From: Bacteroidota bacterium
Lineage (GTDB): Bacteria > Bacteroidota > Bacteroidia > Bacteroidales > ML635J-15
NCBI GenBank assembly: GCA_029558535.1
Contig: JAKQEK010000071.1
Span: 98,503 to 162,502, forward strand
Length of the DNA: 64,000 nt
Reading direction: 5' to 3'
The notes beneath the pieces were generated by a model, which was given only the letters and a program-made list of their open reading frames with translations, was not told the DNA's origin and did no database searches. The position numbers and the translations under genes are program-made. Shown here in pieces: positions 36,925 to 46,672 of the stretch. The stretch's first letter is position 1; the number at the start of each line of letters is the position of its first letter.

Positions 36925-38460
36925 ATGAAGAAAACTATATTATTATCAGTGATATCATTGTTTGCACTGAGTCTTTTTTCGCAATTGCAAACTGATTACA
37001 AACAATTGCTTACAATAGAATTGCAAAAAGTATATGATAGTTGGGAGAGTCCTGCAATAGCTGTAGCAATTGTTAAAGATGGCGAAATTTTTTATGAAAA
37101 AGGTTTTGGAGTATTGGAATACGGTAAGAAAACTGAAGCGAATGAATATACCAATTTTGCAATTGCATCAAATACAAAATCATTTACATCAGCTGCCTTA
37201 GCGATACTAGTTGATGAAGGCAGGATTTCCTGGGATGATAAAGTGAGAAAATATATACCATGGTTTACACTTTACGATCCTTATGTGTCGGAGAATATGA
37301 CAATCCGTGATTTATTATGCCATCGTTCGGGTTTGGAAACATTTAGCGGAGATCTTATCTGGTACGGTTCTGATTATTCAAGAGAGGAAGTAATAAAACA
37401 TGCCCATTATTTAGAACCAAAATATGGTTTTAGAGAGCATTTTGGCTATTCAAATATCATGTTTCTTGCAGCAGGACAAATTATTGAATACGTTACTGAC
37501 ACAACTTGGGATGATTTTTTGAAATATAGGATTTTTCAACCTCTTGGTATGTCACGCACTAATACTTCGATTACAGTTAACGAAAAGCTTGATAATGTGG
37601 CAAGCTGTCACACCGAATCGGAAGGCAAGACTGTGGTTATACCTTATATTAATTGGGACAATATCGGACCTGCAGGGAGTATTAATTCAAATGTACATGA
37701 CATGTCACAATGGTTAATAATGCAACTCAATAAAGGTACGCTTAATAAAACAAAAATATTTTCCAGCGAAAGATCTGATGAAATGTGGTCGGCACAAACT
37801 GCAATGGAGGTAAGTCCTTTTACGAAACATGTTAATCCTTCCACTCATCTTAAAGCTTATGGGTTAGGGTGGACCTTATATGATTATAAGGGATATCTTA
37901 TTGTTACTCATAATGGCGGTTATGACGGAATGATATCGCAGACAGTTCTTATTCCTGAATTAAATGCAGGTTTTGTGGTTCTTACAAATAGTCTTTCAAT
38001 GGTGTATATGGCAACAATAAATCAGCTGCTTGATTATTTAATTGACGGAAAAATTGATTCAGCCTGGAGTGATTATTATTTAAGTATCAGAGAATGGGTA
38101 AAAGAGTATGAGGAAGAGGAACGACAGGAATGGGTAGATGCAAGAATTCCTGATACTAAGCCAACATTTGGTTTGTCGGAATATACAGGTGTTTATACGT
38201 CTGATGTATATGGAGATGTTGAAGTGAGTATTGCAAAAAATAAATTATATCTTACTATGAAACATACTCCAATATATCAGGGTAAACTTGAGCATTGGCA
38301 TTATGACACTTTTTCGGTTAAATTTGATAAAGCACCCTCATTACCCGAAGGTAGTGTAAGCTTTGTTGCAGACAAATACGGTAAAATTACCGAAATGAAG
38401 ATTGATATTCCGAATCCTGATTTTGACTTTACAGAATTAAAACTATATAAACAGAATTGA
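36925..38460 (+). CDS. Class C beta-lactamase-like serine hydrolase
   Basis: Signal peptide (MKKTILLSVISLFALSLFSQ) and a serine beta-lactamase-like domain: Ser-x-x-Lys as ASNTKSFTSAA, Tyr-x-Asn as FGYSNIMFLAAG, and HNGG in place of K-T-G. A C-terminal beta-domain of DUF3471 type follows (about 410-511, PTFGLSEYTGVYTSDVYGDV). Such proteins are usually esterases, D-aminopeptidases or peptidoglycan hydrolases and rarely true beta-lactamases. Substrate unknown. Confidence 0.88.
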   Translation: MKKTILLSVISLFALSLFSQLQTDYKQLLTIELQKVYDSWESPAIAVAIVKDGEIFYEKGFGVLEYGKKTEANEYTNFAIASNTKSFTSAALAILVDEGRISWDDKVRKYIPWFTLYDPYVSENMTIRDLLCHRSGLETFSGDLIWYGSDYSREEVIKHAHYLEPKYGFREHFGYSNIMFLAAGQIIEYVTDTTWDDFLKYRIFQPLGMSRTNTSITVNEKLDNVASCHTESEGKTVVIPYINWDNIGPAGSINSNVHDMSQWLIMQLNKGTLNKTKIFSSERSDEMWSAQTAMEVSPFTKHVNPSTHLKAYGLGWTLYDYKGYLIVTHNGGYDGMISQTVLIPELNAGFVVLTNSLSMVYMATINQLLDYLIDGKIDSAWSDYYLSIREWVKEYEEEERQEWVDARIPDTKPTFGLSEYTGVYTSDVYGDVEVSIAKNKLYLTMKHTPIYQGKLEHWHYDTFSVKFDKAPSLPEGSVSFVADKYGKITEMKIDIPNPDFDFTELKLYKQN

Positions 38461-38470
38461 TTTTCTATAT

Positions 38471-39865
38471 ATGAACAGATCTGACAGGTTAGGAGAGGAG
38501 AAAATCAATAAATTGCTTTGGAGTTTGTCTGCACCGGCAATCATAGGAATGTTGTCTATATCTGTTTACAATATTACCGATACTATTTTTATAGGGCATA
38601 GCGTTGGAAAACTTGGTATTGCAGGTATTTCTGTTGCTTTGCCACTTTTACTTCTTATTGGCACTTTCGGACACATGATTGGTTTAGGAGGGGCGTCTAT
38701 TATATCAAGAGCATTAGGAGCCAGAAACAAAGACAAAGCTACATTGACTTTACATAATTTAGTAATGTTAATATTATGTATTAATATGATATTGATGATT
38801 TTGGTGGCTACCAACCTAAGTTTTCTTTTAAAAGTTTTTGGTGCTAATGAAGAAATTCTTCCTTACGCCATGCAATATACAATATGGGCATTACCGGGTT
38901 CTTTTTTTATAAATATTGTTTTTGTCCTTGTAAATCAAATCAGAGCTGAAGGTAATGCGAAATTTCCAATGATAAGTCAGATCAGCTCTTCAGTGATTAA
39001 TTTAATAATAGACCCTATTTTTATTTTCGGATTCGGATGGGGAATGATGGGAGCAGGACTTGCAACATCAATAAGTCAGTTTATTATTGCTCTCATGGCA
39101 TTTTGGTATTTTTCGTACAATCCAAAATCTGTTTTAAAGCTTAATGTTAAGCAGATTTTTACAATACCTGACAAATCGATAACAAAAGAAACTTTTGCTA
39201 TTGGAGCTTCTTCTTTCGGAAGACAGGCAGCATCGTCAATAATGGCAATCATACTAAATAATGCTCTTTTATATTATAGTGGAGCCGCAGCAATAGCAGC
39301 TTTTGGAATAATTCATCGTATATCCATGTTTATTTTTATGCCTTTGTTCGGAATAAATCAAGGTTTTATGCCTATTGCAGGATATAATTATGGAGCAAAA
39401 AAATATGACAGAGTGCTAAGTGTTCTAAAAACCGCAATTACATGGTCAACAGGATTGTGCATTTTTGCTTTATTGTTGTTTTCTGTTTTTTCTGAAACAT
39501 TCATTAGTTTCTTTACAACAGATAAGCAGTTAATTGACATCGGCTCGAAAGCTTTGAAAATTTTTATACTTGCTTTTCCTGTCATTGGTCTTCATATTAT
39601 TGGTTCTGGTTTATTTCAGGTATTGGGAAAAGCCAAAGCGTCATTCTTCCTGGCAGTTTCAAGACAACTGTTGTTTTTGATTCCTTGTGTTTTTATCTTT
39701 CCGCTGTTTTGGGGAAAGGACGGAATATGGTTCTCATTCCCTGTAGCAGATGTTTGTGCAGCAATTGTTACTTTAGTCCTTATATTATTTCTTGTTAAAA
39801 AACTTAAAAAGGAAATGATCTCGGAAAGTGTTAAACAATCGGAATTTTTTGAGGTTTATCCTTAA
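38471..39865 (+). CDS. MATE-family efflux transporter
   Basis: 464 residues with twelve predicted helices in two homologous halves. The N terminus LLWSLSAPAIIGMLSISVYN and the PIFIFGFGWGMMGAGLATSISQ repeat are MATE hallmarks (DinF/NorM-like). It exports organic cations or drugs by exchange with Na+ or H+. It follows the serine hydrolase by 10 bases and may be co-transcribed. Substrate not predictable. Confidence 0.92.
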   Translation: MNRSDRLGEEKINKLLWSLSAPAIIGMLSISVYNITDTIFIGHSVGKLGIAGISVALPLLLLIGTFGHMIGLGGASIISRALGARNKDKATLTLHNLVMLILCINMILMILVATNLSFLLKVFGANEEILPYAMQYTIWALPGSFFINIVFVLVNQIRAEGNAKFPMISQISSSVINLIIDPIFIFGFGWGMMGAGLATSISQFIIALMAFWYFSYNPKSVLKLNVKQIFTIPDKSITKETFAIGASSFGRQAASSIMAIILNNALLYYSGAAAIAAFGIIHRISMFIFMPLFGINQGFMPIAGYNYGAKKYDRVLSVLKTAITWSTGLCIFALLLFSVFSETFISFFTTDKQLIDIGSKALKIFILAFPVIGLHIIGSGLFQVLGKAKASFFLAVSRQLLFLIPCVFIFPLFWGKDGIWFSFPVADVCAAIVTLVLILFLVKKLKKEMISESVKQSEFFEVYP

Positions 39866-39920
39866 TTACAAATACTGCAGGTACATTATATAATAATTCT
39901 TAATTGGCTGTTTGTAATTA

Positions 39921-41225
39921 TTAGTTCTGCTTCTTTTTCTTTTCCTGTTGTATCATCCACAAAGCTTCATTTTTAATTTGTTCATCCACAGGGATATTCA
40001 TATTTTCAGCTTTTTGTTTTATTTTATTGTACCAATCTGGATTATTATGAATAGCATTTATCCAATATTGTAACTCTTCATCTTCTTTACGGATTGTGTA
40101 GTTGCCGTTTAGATAATCCTGCATATCGCCAATAAAACCATTATAATCGTAGTTGTTCATCAATGTTGCAGACGAAAATATTATTATAAAATCAAGACCG
40201 TTGAATAAACTGTCGAGGTCAACCTGATCAGTAGTTTTTTTCTTTGTAAAACTTTCAGGAAAAACAGCATCATTATAAAACCAGTAAGCTACATTTCCAA
40301 AACAATTCTTTGGTATCATCTGGTTTAATACCGGCCAGTAAAATGAATCACCGACAGTTAGAACTTTAGGTGTTGTTTTGTTTTCAGTATTAAACTTAAG
40401 CTTGTAATAATATAGTTTTTCATTATCGAGTTTATGCGATAAGTTAAGTATGTTTTCAAGATCATGCTCTGTTTTTGTCATTGTATCAATCCTTGTGCTT
40501 TCATATATAATTTCAGGCATATCAATATTTTTTTTGTTTTCAAGATATCCAACTAATGAGTCAGCTAACCATACTGCAGAAAAATATGTGTAATGTGTTC
40601 CATTTTTTGGGAAAAGGTCAATGCTTACTGTGTCTTTAATTTCTAAAAACCATTTATTAAAATCAACATAAGAAATTTTGTATTGATTTAATTTTTTTAG
40701 GTAATAATCATAATCATTTTCCTTTTTAGGATATCTGTCATATTGAGGCGGGAACTTATCGCTGTAATAATAAGCATTTGATGGTGCAATTACGAATATA
40801 AGCTCAATACCTCTTTCTTTTAGTTTTTTATTAAGTTGGTCAGTTTCGACAAATAAGCTGTCAATATGTTTTCTGTTTTGTTGAGTAATTCCCAAATAAT
40901 TGTCAATGTTGTAATCAAAAAATAAATGTCCATCTTTACCAATTACCAAATCTTTGGTGTTAGAGTATCTAAACACCCAATAGTCAAATGAATTTGCCCA
41001 TCTCAGTAATGTGTTTCTGAAGCCAAAATTATCATTAACAAAAATTTCTACTGTCTTTTGGTATTTTCCTTTATGCCAGTCTTTAAGATGAAATGTAGGA
41101 TAATCAGAAAATGCTGCTAATCCGTTTAATGGTTCTGATATATGGAATTTGAAAAACCTCTGTGCTATCGGTAAAAATAGTAGTAGTACCAATACAATAT
41201 AAAAATACTTTTTCAATTTTTCCAT
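39921..41225 (-). CDS. AlgX/AlgJ-like SGNH O-acetyltransferase domain protein
   Basis: 434 residues with one N-terminal membrane anchor and a large periplasmic domain. The Ser nucleophile box is VLTVGDSFYWPVL (GDSF), with IFVIAPSNAYYYSDKFP and NGTHYTYFSAVWLADSL matching the other blocks of AlgX/AlgJ/DHHW proteins. It overlaps the MBOAT gene by one base, the usual pairing in exopolysaccharide O-acetylation: the MBOAT protein passes acetyl groups across the membrane and this protein puts them on the polymer. The polymer is unknown because no glycosyltransferase genes are adjacent. Confidence 0.85.
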   Translation of the reverse strand: MEKLKKYFYIVLVLLLFLPIAQRFFKFHISEPLNGLAAFSDYPTFHLKDWHKGKYQKTVEIFVNDNFGFRNTLLRWANSFDYWVFRYSNTKDLVIGKDGHLFFDYNIDNYLGITQQNRKHIDSLFVETDQLNKKLKERGIELIFVIAPSNAYYYSDKFPPQYDRYPKKENDYDYYLKKLNQYKISYVDFNKWFLEIKDTVSIDLFPKNGTHYTYFSAVWLADSLVGYLENKKNIDMPEIIYESTRIDTMTKTEHDLENILNLSHKLDNEKLYYYKLKFNTENKTTPKVLTVGDSFYWPVLNQMIPKNCFGNVAYWFYNDAVFPESFTKKKTTDQVDLDSLFNGLDFIIIFSSATLMNNYDYNGFIGDMQDYLNGNYTIRKEDEELQYWINAIHNNPDWYNKIKQKAENMNIPVDEQIKNEALWMIQQEKKKKQN

Positions 41226-42646
41226 TAGAATCTGAAATAAATAAAAGGATTAAATCCACCTAAAGATATTGTACATGCACAGAAGAATAATAATATTACT
41301 GAAATCAACATAACAGGAATAACTCCCGATTTGGTAATATCAGAGTAAAAAACAAGTTTTTCTAATTTTAATCCCGATTTAAACATCGTAACAAATGCAA
41401 ACATAAAACCTATAATCAAGAACGTCCAAAACTTATAATCAAAGTAAACAAAGCTTTCAGATCCTGTAAATGAAAACATTTTATGTATATAATCAAAAGC
41501 ATAGGGGAGTGTTTCTGCCCTAAAAATTACCCAACCAATTAATGTTATAAAATATGTAAGAACAATTGAAGGATACTTGCCGATTTTTTCAGTAAACTTT
41601 ATAAGGAAGAGTCTGTCGAGAATAAGAAAAAAACCATGAAAAGCACCCCAAACAACAAAATTCCAGGCTGCTCCGTGCCAAAATCCCGAAATTATAAAAA
41701 CAATACTTAAATTGAAAAACAACCTTGCTTTGTTATTTACACGGTTTCCACCAAGCGGAATATATAAATAATCACGCATCCAGCGGCTTAATGTCATGTG
41801 CCAGCGTTTCCAGAATTCAGTTATATTATTTGATATATATGGATTGTTAAAGTTCTCGGGGAATTTAAACCCAATCATTTTACCAATACCAATAGCCATA
41901 TCAGAATACCCTGAAAAATCATAATATATCTGAAATGAGTAGGCTATTATACCAATCCAGGCTTGTGATGTGCTAATATCTGCTGTTTCAAGAGTAAATA
42001 TTTCATCAACTTTTGCCCCAAGAACATTTGCAATCAATAGTTTTTTTGACAATCCGATAATAAATCTGAAAAAACCTGCAAATCTGTTATCCCATGTTTC
42101 GTTTTCAGAACGATCGGTTATTTGTTTTTCAATTTCGTTATATCTTACTATTGGTCCGGCAATTAATTGAGGAAATAGCAAGATATACATTGCATAATCG
42201 GTAAAATTCTTTAATGCTTTGCTCTGTCCACGATATACATCAACAGTGTAACTAAGTTTTTGAAATGTAAAAAACGAAATTCCTATAGGCAATGCTATCT
42301 CTGTCCATTTTGCAGGAGAACCACCAAAAGATGTGATAATTGCATTCAGATTCCCAACAAAGAAATTCGCATATTTAAAGTAAACAAGCATTCCTATATT
42401 AAGAATTACAGAAAGGATTAAAAGGAGTTTTTTATTCTTATCAGATTTACTAAGGGCTTTTACTATAAAAAAATCGGCAAGTAAAGAACCAAGCACGAGA
42501 TAAACAAGTTCCGGAGCTCCCCAGGCATAAAAGAATACGCTGAAAACAAGAGCTGTAAGATTTTTATATTTGGTATTTACTACATAATATAGCAGCAGAA
42601 AAATCGGCAAAAAGTAAAATAAAAAAATGCTACTGCTAAAAACCAT
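41225..42646 (-). CDS. MBOAT-family O-acyltransferase (AlgI/DltB-like)
   Basis: Polytopic membrane acyltransferase of about 473 residues. MBOAT features: the invariant His in FWHGAAWNFVVWGAFHG, and the family stretch FWKRWHMTLSRWMRDYLYIP. The start is set at 42646 (MVFSSSIFLFYFLP) because a perfect -7 element at 42670-42677 would leave the upstream ATG at 42697 outside the transcript. Partner of the AlgX-like gene, with a one-base overlap. Confidence 0.92.
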   Translation of the reverse strand: MVFSSSIFLFYFLPIFLLLYYVVNTKYKNLTALVFSVFFYAWGAPELVYLVLGSLLADFFIVKALSKSDKNKKLLLILSVILNIGMLVYFKYANFFVGNLNAIITSFGGSPAKWTEIALPIGISFFTFQKLSYTVDVYRGQSKALKNFTDYAMYILLFPQLIAGPIVRYNEIEKQITDRSENETWDNRFAGFFRFIIGLSKKLLIANVLGAKVDEIFTLETADISTSQAWIGIIAYSFQIYYDFSGYSDMAIGIGKMIGFKFPENFNNPYISNNITEFWKRWHMTLSRWMRDYLYIPLGGNRVNNKARLFFNLSIVFIISGFWHGAAWNFVVWGAFHGFFLILDRLFLIKFTEKIGKYPSIVLTYFITLIGWVIFRAETLPYAFDYIHKMFSFTGSESFVYFDYKFWTFLIIGFMFAFVTMFKSGLKLEKLVFYSDITKSGVIPVMLISVILLFFCACTISLGGFNPFIYFRF

Positions 42647-42669
42647 GAAAATATTCTTAAAAATCACGG

Positions 42670-42677
42670 CAAAGTTA
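42670..42677 (-). promoter_or_regulatory. -7 element for the MBOAT/AlgX operon
   Basis: Minus-strand TAACTTTG (perfect TAnnTTTG), 23 bases before the ATG at 42646. A TTG on the minus strand lies 17 bases further upstream. Confidence 0.55.
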
Positions 42678-42743
42678 AAATATATTTTTAAAAACAATAA
42701 GGCCTTAAATTATATTAGTTTGATATTAATTTATTATTGTAAT

Positions 42744-44138
42744 TTATTTTTCAACCAAATTTTTTGAATTCTGCAAATACTCTTCGTACTCATCTTTGAA
42801 GTAAAAATAGCCGTCAATAATATACCCGTTTTTATAGTTTCCTGTTTCGCTGATTTGTAGTATTTCAGCGTATAGTGGTTTATATGTGTTTATCCATTTT
42901 CTAAACCGGTTGCCTTCATCTTCGGTCTTGAAAGGCAGAAAATCTTCAATGCTTCCATCATACTCAATTCTTCTATGATAACAAGTGTCATTGTAAGCAA
43001 TAAAAAACTTACAATTTTGTGGTACCCACCATCTTAAAAATTTTGCTGCAAAATCAGAGACTCTTAGGCATCCCAAACTATTTGCAGTTCCCAGCATTCC
43101 TCTTGCAACATCCTGTAAGGCTACTTCGTGAATACCGTTATTGGTCATAGCATGAGGATAATCTGCAGAGGGTGTTAAGAGAAGAAAATTTGGCAATTCG
43201 ACCTTATTTCTATACATTACTACATGTCGGTACCCACCTCCAACCTCAATATCTCTTTTGAGGTCCAATGAATCATAAACTCTTTTCCATTCCCAGCTTT
43301 TTGATGTAATAATATTTAATCCGGCATAGTATCTTCTTTTTGCTCCAATTGGCAAATGTTCAATATAGTATTCAGTTTTATTACCATCAGAATCTGTACG
43401 AATACCTATATCCAAACGCTTTGCCGACGTTGCAAATCTCCCAATCATAATCAAAGTGTCCTTACACGCTTCGCACATTACAATTGACTGTCCGGTTGCA
43501 AATAAAGTATTCCAACTGATAGAATATTCTCGTTTGATGGGTAACATTTTGTAATCCCATACTTTTTTCATGAAATTTAACAGTACTATTGACGACTCGG
43601 GCAATCGTAACTTAATTTCTAAAATAAGCGAATCATATTCAGCAGTGCCATACTGAGTAGTATCAATTTTTAATATAATGTCTTGCGGGAATTCTTCAAA
43701 TTCTTTTAAATATTGCAGTTTTGGATATACCTCAACCACTTGTCTGTTATTACCATTGTTGTCTATTACATTAAAATCGCCAACCAAATAGCGATTTTCA
43801 TAAGAATGTCCATGGGGGAGTGAATCGTTAAATAAATCAAAATACGTAAAACCAATTTTAGTCCCGGGTTCCCACAAAGAAGAATCTGCTATTAAAGGTA
43901 AATAACATGGATTTATCACATAATACAACCATAACTCTTCGATTGTCAGAGAATCTATTGGTTTTGGTGGTTTTACTGAATACTTCTCAACACTGTCTCT
44001 AATTTCCTGAAAAGCCAAATAATCAGCATTGGTAATGCAGTTCAAAGGTTTTATCTCTTTTAAAACTATCCAGTAAGAAAATCCTAAAAATAAAATCAGA
44101 ATTATCCTTATCCATTTGTATTTGCTTTTTTCATTCAT
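42744..44138 (-). CDS. L,D-transpeptidase (YkuD-fold) homologue
   Basis: 464 residues with one N-terminal membrane anchor (about 10-24). The C-terminal part has the YkuD catalytic arrangement: a His in DYPHAMTNNGIHE and, further on, LGTANSLGCLRVSDFAAKFL. The usual S-H-G-C-x-R motif reads S-L-G-C-L-R, so the Cys and Arg are kept and the His before Gly is Leu. The long N-terminal part (about 30-330) is not recognised. It probably makes or attaches 3-3 peptidoglycan crosslinks, with the altered motif a caution. Confidence 0.75.
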   Translation of the reverse strand: MNEKSKYKWIRIILILFLGFSYWIVLKEIKPLNCITNADYLAFQEIRDSVEKYSVKPPKPIDSLTIEELWLYYVINPCYLPLIADSSLWEPGTKIGFTYFDLFNDSLPHGHSYENRYLVGDFNVIDNNGNNRQVVEVYPKLQYLKEFEEFPQDIILKIDTTQYGTAEYDSLILEIKLRLPESSIVLLNFMKKVWDYKMLPIKREYSISWNTLFATGQSIVMCEACKDTLIMIGRFATSAKRLDIGIRTDSDGNKTEYYIEHLPIGAKRRYYAGLNIITSKSWEWKRVYDSLDLKRDIEVGGGYRHVVMYRNKVELPNFLLLTPSADYPHAMTNNGIHEVALQDVARGMLGTANSLGCLRVSDFAAKFLRWWVPQNCKFFIAYNDTCYHRRIEYDGSIEDFLPFKTEDEGNRFRKWINTYKPLYAEILQISETGNYKNGYIIDGYFYFKDEYEEYLQNSKNLVEK

Positions 44139-44212
44139 GGTTGTAGCAAATAATAACTAAAAATATTTTTACAGATATTTACTTAATCTGTAAACGTAAT
44201 CTATATCAAATA

Positions 44213-45511
44213 TTATTCACTGTAATATTTAATTACATTTGTTAGCGTTCTTTGACAAACAGGACAAAAATCATAACCTAATGCTTTCATTTTACAATTT
44301 ATAAATGGCCTGTAAATCCCTTTAGCCTGATAACCTCCACCTTCGTATACACCTATGATATTAATGTTTTTTGAGTTAAGTTCAGTAGGTATTTTTGTGT
44401 CGGGCGAAACCATATCTTTCCATTTACTGTCAAAATCAACCAAAGTTGTTAGGTTAGCCTGATATGGTTCTGTGTTTTTGTTATAAATATCTTCTGTTGA
44501 AACTTCGGAGTCATAATATTCATCACCCAAAGCTCCTAATGAATGTCCCAATTCGTGTGCAAAAACTTCATGTGAATATTCATTCTTCGAACTGCTTATA
44601 TTCCAGAAATTGTAAATTCCACCACCACCATATATATTTGTATTTACTAGTATGCAAATCTGATCACAGGGGGCAAGCCCGGCATAATTACGTATTGCAT
44701 GATAGTCAGATGATGTCAGATACCTTTCAGAGCCAAAAGTATTAAAGTTAGTATTCAGAGCCGTTGATTTCCAAATATTATCTTGAGGGATATCAGTACC
44801 CGTTTCGTCAGATATCGCAGCTACAGCCCAGATATTTATTTTGTCTTGCATATCTTTGAAAGGTTGGATGGAGAAAAGATATTCAACTGTTGCATTTACC
44901 TCTGAATAAAATTCATTTATCTCTGTTTTAGTATAACCATCTCCAATAAAAACCAAATCAAGGGCTTTGTCAGATTCTGCCGAATAATGTATTTTTTTTA
45001 TTTCAGCTTTTACTGTTTGTTCCGAATTTATAAAAACATCGTCAGGATGCACTACATAATCGAATATTTTACTAAAACTGTTATCCTCAAATTGTCTTTT
45101 ATATAATTCGATTATAATTTCATTTTTCGGGAAGGGAATAATAATAGATTCAGGAAATCCTTTGTTAGTTGACTTCGCTTCTTCGGTAAATTGCCATTCT
45201 TCAAACAATGAACAATAAGCATAACTAAAAATAAGCTTGCCCGAAGTTTTATCAAAAACTTTAACCAGATAGCTTCCGTATCCAAATTTATCTATCAAAT
45301 TATTTTTACTGCCTCCCCAAAATGCTTCTTTGCGTATTTCTTTAAATAAGACCTGTTCGCTGTCATCAGTGCCGGTATGATAGTAATCCAATCTCAGACT
45401 GTTGTCTGTAAAATAATCATTATAGTTTACTTGTGCCGATAACGAATGGATTGCAAAATTGAATAATCCGAAAAACAAAATACTGAATCCTATACTGAAA
45501 AAATGTTTCAT
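44213..45511 (-). CDS. M64-family (IgA peptidase-like) zinc metallopeptidase
   Basis: 432 residues: signal peptide (about 1-26), an M64 N-terminal beta domain (about 27-160), then a zinc-peptidase domain starting KALDLVFIGDGYT, typical of M64, with zinc-binding HELGHSLGALGDEYYD (HExxHxxG plus following GDEY). The family is named for Clostridium ramosum IgA protease, but most members have unknown substrates. The final Cys-rich part CKMKALGYDFCPVC resembles the usual M64 C-terminal end. Exported; no T9SS domain. Confidence 0.92.
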   Translation of the reverse strand: MKHFFSIGFSILFFGLFNFAIHSLSAQVNYNDYFTDNSLRLDYYHTGTDDSEQVLFKEIRKEAFWGGSKNNLIDKFGYGSYLVKVFDKTSGKLIFSYAYCSLFEEWQFTEEAKSTNKGFPESIIIPFPKNEIIIELYKRQFEDNSFSKIFDYVVHPDDVFINSEQTVKAEIKKIHYSAESDKALDLVFIGDGYTKTEINEFYSEVNATVEYLFSIQPFKDMQDKINIWAVAAISDETGTDIPQDNIWKSTALNTNFNTFGSERYLTSSDYHAIRNYAGLAPCDQICILVNTNIYGGGGIYNFWNISSSKNEYSHEVFAHELGHSLGALGDEYYDSEVSTEDIYNKNTEPYQANLTTLVDFDSKWKDMVSPDTKIPTELNSKNINIIGVYEGGGYQAKGIYRPFINCKMKALGYDFCPVCQRTLTNVIKYYSE

Positions 45512-45536
45512 AAATTTATAATCATTTGATATGCTA

Positions 45537-45544
45537 CAAATTTA
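45537..45544 (-). promoter_or_regulatory. -7 element for the M64 peptidase gene
   Basis: Minus-strand TAAATTTG (perfect TAnnTTTG), 25 bases before the ATG at 45511. Confidence 0.5.
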
Positions 45545-45686
45545 ATACTATTAATATAATAATATAATGTAGGTTTATATTTTTAGTTCAAGTTATATTT
45601 ATACAAATTCAATTTTGTAATTAAACTTTATTTTAATATTTTAGCAGAAATAATATTATTGATTAAACATTCTAAAACAATCAATT

Positions 45687-46340
45687 ATGAAAAAATCAAA
45701 AGTTATATTATCAGTTTTTGTTATCGGTTTGGTAACGCTTATATCAGCATGTAATTCTGGAGATAAGAATAAAGAGGATGATAATACTGAAAATCAGGAA
45801 CAAAAGTTTGAGAGTGTCGAAATAGGACAACAGGAGTGGATGTTATTGAATCTTGATACAGATACATTTGCAAATGGAGACTTAATTCCTGAAGCAAAAA
45901 CGGAGGCTGAATGGCAGGAAGCAAAAGCCAATAAAAAGGCTGCATGGTGTTTTTATAATAATAAATCTAGTAATGCCGAAAAATATGGAAGATTATACAA
46001 TTGGTACGCGGTCAGCGATGAAAGAGGTTTGGCTCCAAAAGGCTGGCATGTGCCAACAGATAAAGAAATAAAGAAATTACTTGAATATTTGGGAAATGAA
46101 AATGAAGCATTTGTAGAATTAGTTGAAGATGGAGATTCCGGGTTTAAAGCTTTGTATTCGGGATGGAGAAGAGGAACTGGAGCATTTGCTGACGAAACAA
46201 AATTTTGTTCATTCTGGACTACTACAGAAAATGGAGAATACGGTGCATGGAGCTTAGATATTGATAAAGGAAATAGAAATGCCGTAATTGGGTACAGCAG
46301 AAAAGAATTCGGTTTGTCGGTAAGATGTATTAAAGACTAA
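45687..46340 (+). CDS. FISUMP-domain lipoprotein
   Basis: 217 residues with lipobox LISACN and a Fibrobacter-succinogenes-major-paralogous (FISUMP) domain: QEWMLLNLDT, GRLYNWYAVSDERGLAPKGW, HVPTDKEIKKL, the FWTTTENG strand and the closing GLSVRCIKD. These domains have a C-type-lectin/FGE-like look and occur in numerous surface lipoproteins of Bacteroidota; role unknown. Confidence 0.88.
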   Translation: MKKSKVILSVFVIGLVTLISACNSGDKNKEDDNTENQEQKFESVEIGQQEWMLLNLDTDTFANGDLIPEAKTEAEWQEAKANKKAAWCFYNNKSSNAEKYGRLYNWYAVSDERGLAPKGWHVPTDKEIKKLLEYLGNENEAFVELVEDGDSGFKALYSGWRRGTGAFADETKFCSFWTTTENGEYGAWSLDIDKGNRNAVIGYSRKEFGLSVRCIKD

Positions 46341-46351
46341 ACTTTATTTTT

Positions 46352-46642
46352 ATGAATATTTCAGCATGTGGATTAATGTGTGATACCTGTAAATTCTTTT
46401 CTAAAGAATGTGATGGGTGTCATGCCGTAAAAGGAAAACCATTTTGGACAGCATTTAGCGGTAATGTTTCTGTTTGTCCTATTTATGACTGTTCTGTAAA
46501 TTCAAATAAACTTAAAGACTGTGGATTGTGTGACAAACTGCCTTGTAAGATTTATTTTGATTTGAAAGATCCGAATACAACAGAAGAACAACATTTAGAA
46601 TCAATTAAAACAAGGGTTACAATATTAAAAACCAATAATTAA
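46352..46642 (+). CDS. DUF3795 protein (Cys-rich)
   Basis: 96 residues with the DUF3795 Cys pattern: CGLMCDTCKFFSKECDGCH, then CPIYDC and CGLCDKLPC. Ten or so Cys point to metal binding, but nothing is known of the function. It starts 11 bases after the FISUMP lipoprotein stop. Confidence 0.85.
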   Translation: MNISACGLMCDTCKFFSKECDGCHAVKGKPFWTAFSGNVSVCPIYDCSVNSNKLKDCGLCDKLPCKIYFDLKDPNTTEEQHLESIKTRVTILKTNN

Positions 46643-46672
46643 GAAAATTTATAAAGTCGCTGCTTTAATTTT

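Noticed and set aside
36925..38460. Beta-lactamase resistance gene
   Set aside because: The Ser-x-x-Lys and Tyr-x-Asn boxes are shared with esterases and D-aminopeptidases, and the third box and the C-terminal DUF3471-like domain do not point to a true beta-lactamase.
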